Assembly: GCA_903889795.1 (NCBI GenBank)
Contig: CAISYW010000112.1
Location: 1 to 9,173 of the forward strand
Source: an uncultured Chlamydiae bacterium
GTDB taxonomy: Bacteria; Chlamydiota; Chlamydiia; Chlamydiales; SM23-39
Direction: 5' to 3'
DNA length: 9,173 nucleotides
Below the pieces are notes generated by a model. That model ran no database searches. It was not told the DNA's origin and saw only the letters and a program-made list of their open reading frames with translations. Of the stretch, positions 5,890-9,173 are shown piece after piece (within the stretch, counting starts at the first letter, position 1; each line of letters starts with the position of its first letter). The position numbers were made by a program, and so were the translations under genes.

Positions 5890-6954
5890 ATGAACAAATT
5901 GATTTGCTCTTCAGCTCTCGCGTTAATGATCGGATCTCAAGCCTATGCTCAACTTGAGGAATTACCCCTTTGCCCACCCCCATTTGAGGTGGGAACAATT
6001 CTAAGCCCTGACAGATACCCCGCCGCGTATAACGCATCGGCCCACGTGAACGTCCGAACCAGCTGGGACGCATTTTTGACATGCAGTTTTATCTATTGGC
6101 ACGCCGATCAGGAAGGCATGGATCTCGCCTATCCGTCAACCTATACAACGAGCCTTCAAAGCCCGGAAAACAGCCACTATTTGACTCAAAATTCTACATA
6201 CACACCCGGATTTAAGTGCGGCCTGGGATTCAGCCTCTGTTCAGACAAATGGGCAGGATTTTTTGAATATACTTACTTCCGTTCGATGACATCCAATGAC
6301 AACTCTCATCCTCCCGAAGATTCTCGTGGAGGCACTTCAGTCTGGCGCTCGACAAATTGGCTCAATTCAACCGCTACTACCGACATTAGCTCAACATGGC
6401 ACCTGAACATGGATATTATCGACGGAACAGTCAGCCGTCCCTATTATCAAGGACGAAAACTCACTGTTCAACCATTTGCCGGACTAAGAAGTGTGTTGAT
6501 CCGTCAAAATTTTCACCTCAAGGGATTATCTTTTGCAAATCCGACACTCGTTGATTCTCACGCCCGTTCGAAAAGCTGGTCCATTGGACCCCGCGCAGGA
6601 TGGAAGGGCTCTTGGCTTCTCGGCGGCGGTTTCCGCTTTGAAGGGGATATGGCTGCCAACTTGCTCTACACCCGCTTCAGTTCGGTCGTATATCACGATC
6701 AATCTGCGTCGATCAATTTCGATGAGCTCAATCTTCTGCGGCCATCCGCCGATATGGAGCTTGGCCTTGGCTGGGGCAGCTACTTTGACCAACAAAACTA
6801 TCATTTTGATGTGTCGGCTTCCTACAGTTTCAATGTAATGTGGGGTCAAAATCAAATGCGCTCTCTAGTCGATGAATACCGCTCTTCCGTCGGAGCAGAG
6901 CCGGGAGATCTTCATCTACACGGCGTGAACGCAACCCTGCGTCTCGATTTCTAA
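5890..6954 (+). CDS. MOMP-like outer membrane beta-barrel protein (second of a tandem pair)
   Basis: 354 aa from the ATG at 5890. An in-frame ATG at 5809 would add 27 polar residues before the signal peptide and lacks a ribosome site, whereas 5890 is preceded by AGGAAAGGAAC. Signal peptide 1-20 (MNKLICSSALALMIGSQAYA). It shares the family blocks with its neighbour: YPAAYNASA (43-51), SFIYWHADQEGMDLAYP (66-82), SRPYYQGRKLTVQPFAGLR, GWGSYFDQQNYHFD, FNVMWGQNQMR, and a C-terminal Phe (LRLDF). Similarity is highest in these strand segments; the presumed surface loops differ in length and sequence. Mature cysteines are at 28, 65, 110 and 117, a different pattern from the five N-terminal ones of the neighbour. 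Probable outer-membrane porin or adhesin-like surface protein. The 263-base gap upstream (5627-5889) holds the previous terminator and AT-rich sequence; no promoter in it was convincing. Confidence 0.85.
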   Translation: MNKLICSSALALMIGSQAYAQLEELPLCPPPFEVGTILSPDRYPAAYNASAHVNVRTSWDAFLTCSFIYWHADQEGMDLAYPSTYTTSLQSPENSHYLTQNSTYTPGFKCGLGFSLCSDKWAGFFEYTYFRSMTSNDNSHPPEDSRGGTSVWRSTNWLNSTATTDISSTWHLNMDIIDGTVSRPYYQGRKLTVQPFAGLRSVLIRQNFHLKGLSFANPTLVDSHARSKSWSIGPRAGWKGSWLLGGGFRFEGDMAANLLYTRFSSVVYHDQSASINFDELNLLRPSADMELGLGWGSYFDQQNYHFDVSASYSFNVMWGQNQMRSLVDEYRSSVGAEPGDLHLHGVNATLRLDF

Positions 6955-6969
6955 TCAACCGAATTAAAA

Positions 6970-6997
6970 GGCCGCGCAACACCGTGCGGCCTCTTTT
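6970..6997. terminator. Bidirectional terminator between convergent genes
   Basis: GGCCGCGC (6970-6977) pairs with GTGCGGCC (6984-6991), including one G-U, around a 6-base loop. TCTTTT follows on the plus strand and, read on the minus strand, the stem is followed by TTTTAATT. It therefore serves both the second MOMP-like gene and the PAP2 gene ending at 7003. Its GGCCGC core repeats that of the terminator at 5642-5668. Confidence 0.85.
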
Positions 6998-7002
6998 CAA
7001 GT

Positions 7003-7881
7003 TTATTTATTTCCTCTTTTTCCAAGCCCAAAAAATCGTTTACAAAAAGGACTGGCAAACAAGCTGATCCAAAGACCGGAGACAATCCCCTGAAAAATGT
7101 GCGAAAAAAATAAATCGTGAGTGAGCATTCTGGCAAAAAAAGTCAAAATAGCGGCTGAACATATACCAAATAACCCCAAGAAAATTTTCTTTCTTCGATC
7201 GCGGAGCGGTGCAAAATTCAGTTTAAATTTTGTTGAAAAGTAGACACCGATCGTCATCACCGCTAATGAAGTCATTAAAAACGTGATTTTATGATCGCGG
7301 AAAACTGATCCAAGTATCAGAGCCACCGCTACAACACCAACAGTCAGTGCGGCGCAATGACGAGATGCAAATAACTCAATCGGCCGATAACTTTTAATAA
7401 ACGCGAAAAAGAGAAAAGCTCCGAGAATCCATCCACCCAAAACATCCATGGGAAAATGTACACCCAAAAAAATCCGCGAAAAACTGATGATCATGAAATA
7501 TGCGATTCCCAAAGGCCAAGACCATCGGGTTTTCCAAAAATAAATCATGAGGCAAGCAAATAACACTGCATTTTGACCTCCCCCGCTCGGAAATCCGTAA
7601 TCATAAAGTTTTACAATACCGAGAGATGAATCAAAAAAAACCGGCCTTGGCAGAGCAAATGCGAGTTTCATAGCCGCGTTCAGCAATCCCGAAGCAATCA
7701 TCAGATAACCAAACCGACCCCCCCATCGCCATGAAAATCCAATCCAAATAAAAGCGATCAGACTGCAAATGAAATAATCCGTATCAAAAAAATTCAAAAC
7801 CTGAAAAATCGAATCGATCAACGGATTACGAAACTGTTGTAAAAAGTACAAAAACTTCAATTGCTCAAAGAGAAACGGCAT
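7003..7881 (-). CDS. PAP2-superfamily integral membrane phosphatase with altered PSGH motif
   Basis: 292 aa, mostly hydrophobic, with about seven or eight membrane spans. Type 2 phosphatidic acid phosphatase motifs appear in order: C1 KLAFALPRP (K72, R79, P80, matching KX6RP), C2 YGFPSGGGQ (P98-S99-G100-G101), and C3 SRIFLGVHFPMD (S135, R136, H142, D146, matching SRX5HX3D). C3 has the nucleophile His142 and its Asp. In C2 the usual PSGH reads PSGG, so the acid/base His is absent or moved. Members act on phosphatidate, undecaprenyl diphosphate, phosphatidylglycerol phosphate or lipid A phosphates in the inner membrane; the substrate here is unknown. The ~110 residues after C3 (about 178-280) add further spans beyond the core domain. 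Start at 7881: AAGGA lies 8 bases upstream. It is 54 bases downstream of the NADAR gene on the same strand with no terminator between, so co-transcription is likely. Confidence 0.85.
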   Translation of the reverse strand: MPFLFEQLKFLYFLQQFRNPLIDSIFQVLNFFDTDYFICSLIAFIWIGFSWRWGGRFGYLMIASGLLNAAMKLAFALPRPVFFDSSLGIVKLYDYGFPSGGGQNAVLFACLMIYFWKTRWSWPLGIAYFMIISFSRIFLGVHFPMDVLGGWILGAFLFFAFIKSYRPIELFASRHCAALTVGVVAVALILGSVFRDHKITFLMTSLAVMTIGVYFSTKFKLNFAPLRDRRKKIFLGLFGICSAAILTFFARMLTHDLFFSHIFQGIVSGLWISLFASPFCKRFFGLGKRGNK

Positions 7882-7935
7882 CGCTCACATCCTTGCCAGT
7901 GGTTATTTCAGAATATGATGGAGAGCCGCCTGGTT

Positions 7936-9018
7936 TTACAACCTATTTTTTCTTTTCCAATCTTCCATGATTTGGCCGTGAGTTTTTTCGCAATAGTCAA
8001 ACCCCTGCTTGCGAGGTTTGCCGCAGCCGGGATAATCACAATCGATCTGGCCGGATTGTTTTCGTTGGATATAAGAAGCTTTAAATGCCCGGCCATGAGA
8101 AGCACCACAAAAAAGCTTTCCCTGCGATCGCAGATGGGAACAACTCAACTCCAGACAATGCATTGCTGTTTTTTGAGTTTGCTGCGCCAAAACAACGGCT
8201 GAAGCAGACATGAATGCCGGCTTAAGAACAATACCGGTTCCACCGAGAAAAGATCGAAGACGCATCCATATTTTACCCAGCATATTTTGACCCGTGCCAT
8301 CATGATCATCACTCCAAAAAGCATCCCTTCCCTTAACAGGATTATGTTCGACCAGATATGCGCCGCCCGTAGCGAGCAGCCACTCAGCGATTTCCGGATG
8401 CTGGTCCATTTTAGCTCGTAAAACATCCGTCATTATTTGCACGTTTACTTGGGCCCAATCAGATCGCTGCAAAGTCTTGTTAACAGCAGCCAACCGAAAC
8501 GCTTCATCTCCGGTAAGAGTTGTAAATTGCTGCATCAACTTCGGAGTATGAATAAATTTTTGAGCCTGAAAAGCCGCTTCCGAATTTCTAAAATTCATTC
8601 CTTTGAATTGAACGGAAATGGGATAAAAGTTTCCCAACCAAGCCGTAGACGGATTGGTCTGATTGTAAAAATATACCAAACCCGTTTGGCTAAAATCTTG
8701 CATTTTCTGAGTAATCCCTGAGCTCGGCTGGGGAGCGACTGATTGCCTTATCGGATGGACTGCTATAGAACCGGAGAGAGCAGTCTTTCCAGCCTGCCTG
8801 TTCGATCTCGCCGCTTTTTGGGTTTCGCTTGTAGAAGAACTCATTAAATAGACTGCCCCCCAAAACGCGGTAGAAGCGATTGCATAAGGAGGTGTTAAAC
8901 AAATTGCTGCGCCGGCAATTGTTCCAATCGCCGCGGCTGTAAGAATCAGACCCTTCGTTTTTGAAACGATTTCGTAGAATCCGGCTGAGTATTGAGTAGA
9001 AGAAATAGACGTTGTCAT
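7936..9018 (-). CDS. Inc-like membrane hairpin + NADAR (YbiA-like) domain + two zinc-type motifs
   Basis: 360 aa. Residues 23-41 and 46-60 are two hydrophobic segments split by TPPYA, a short hairpin like the bilobed domain of chlamydial inclusion membrane proteins; the first 20 residues are Ser/Thr-rich. After a polar linker, about 115-257 match the NADAR/YbiA family: WLGNFYPISVQFKG (127-140), FRNSEAAFQAQKF (143-155, with E147), and FWSDDHDGTGQNMLGKI (234-250) before WMRLR. NADAR enzymes cleave N-glycosidic bonds of ADP-ribose-type or riboflavin-pathway intermediates, and some reverse guanine ADP-ribosylation. The C-terminus has two copies of CX4CX10CX3H: C288, C293, C304, H308 and C327, C332, C343, H347, likely binding zinc. 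The start at 9018 is chosen because an in-frame ATG at 9135 lies upstream of the promoter at 9095-9123; an AGG sits 5 bases before 9018. Hairpin and zinc binding are inferences; the NADAR call is strong. Confidence 0.85.
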   Translation of the reverse strand: MTTSISSTQYSAGFYEIVSKTKGLILTAAAIGTIAGAAICLTPPYAIASTAFWGAVYLMSSSTSETQKAARSNRQAGKTALSGSIAVHPIRQSVAPQPSSGITQKMQDFSQTGLVYFYNQTNPSTAWLGNFYPISVQFKGMNFRNSEAAFQAQKFIHTPKLMQQFTTLTGDEAFRLAAVNKTLQRSDWAQVNVQIMTDVLRAKMDQHPEIAEWLLATGGAYLVEHNPVKGRDAFWSDDHDGTGQNMLGKIWMRLRSFLGGTGIVLKPAFMSASAVVLAQQTQKTAMHCLELSCSHLRSQGKLFCGASHGRAFKASYIQRKQSGQIDCDYPGCGKPRKQGFDYCEKTHGQIMEDWKRKNRL

Positions 9019-9094
9019 AAAGGCCTGTTGGTCATGAAATTTAACAAAGATTAAAACAAACTCATTAATTATAATCAATGAATAAAAATTTGTA

Positions 9095-9123
9095 ATTTTA
9101 TAATATATAAAAATATTTTTCAA
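9095..9123 (-). promoter_or_regulatory. Near-consensus promoter of the NADAR gene
   Basis: On the minus strand: TTGAAA (9118-9123, 5 of 6), 17 bases, then TAAAAT (9095-9100, 5 of 6). The predicted start near 9088 gives a leader of about 70 bases and excludes the in-frame ATG at 9135 as start codon. The remaining bases to the window end (9124-9173) are AT-rich with no visible feature. Confidence 0.6.
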
Positions 9124-9173
9124 ATAAACATGCACAAAGTTACAGCATTTAATTTTTTTTATGCGAGAAAAAA

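Noticed and set aside
7861..8202. 113-codon plus-strand frame across the PAP2/NADAR junction
   Set aside because: It is antisense to two supported genes and their spacer, with no domain or start signal.
9019..9135. 39-codon N-terminal extension of the NADAR gene
   Set aside because: The predicted promoter lies within it, base composition is intergenic and there is no ribosome site before the ATG at 9135.

Overview
The window reads as chromosomal DNA of an environmental Chlamydiales bacterium, most like the Waddlia/Parachlamydia group. This rests on two tandem, cysteine-containing major-outer-membrane-protein-like porins with the motif SFIYWHADQE, a protein with an Inc-style hydrophobic hairpin, moderate-to-low GC, and short AT-rich promoters of the TTGACA/TATAAT type. 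The genus is an inference from family resemblance; no database search was possible.

Layout, left to right. (1) 1-230, minus: the start of an exported thioredoxin-reductase-like flavoprotein, cut by the window edge, with a near-consensus promoter at 258-286. (2) 330-2213, plus: an inner-membrane sulfatase/alkaline-phosphatase-fold enzyme of the YejM/LtaS/EptA type. (3) 2201-2376: a 176-bp near-perfect palindrome with TA ends, MITE-like, that forms the 3' ends of both convergent flanking genes. (4) 2364-3020, minus: a class I SAM methyltransferase. (5) 3175-4155, minus: an unrecognised coiled-coil protein with its own terminator (3128-3162) and a promoter region full of AGTTTTA repeats. (6) 4156-4525: an AT-rich divergent intergenic region. 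(7) 4532-5626 and 5890-6954, plus: two MOMP-like outer membrane proteins, each with a signal peptide, a C-terminal Phe and its own hairpin terminator. (8) 7003-7881, minus: a PAP2-superfamily membrane phosphatase with an altered PSGH motif. (9) 7936-9018, minus: a protein joining an Inc-like membrane hairpin, a NADAR (YbiA-like) domain and two CX4CX10CX3H zinc-type motifs, with a near-consensus promoter at 9095-9123.

Most genes concern the cell envelope: porins, a membrane-anchored phospho/sulfo-transferase-type enzyme, a lipid phosphatase and an exported flavoprotein that could serve disulfide chemistry. The genes at 9018-7936 and 7881-7003 are 54 bp apart with no visible terminator and may be co-transcribed. 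The two most notable items are the palindromic element, whose removal restores intact but overlapping ends for both neighbouring genes, and the Inc-like/NADAR/zinc-motif fusion, a candidate effector acting on ADP-ribose or NAD-derived adducts.
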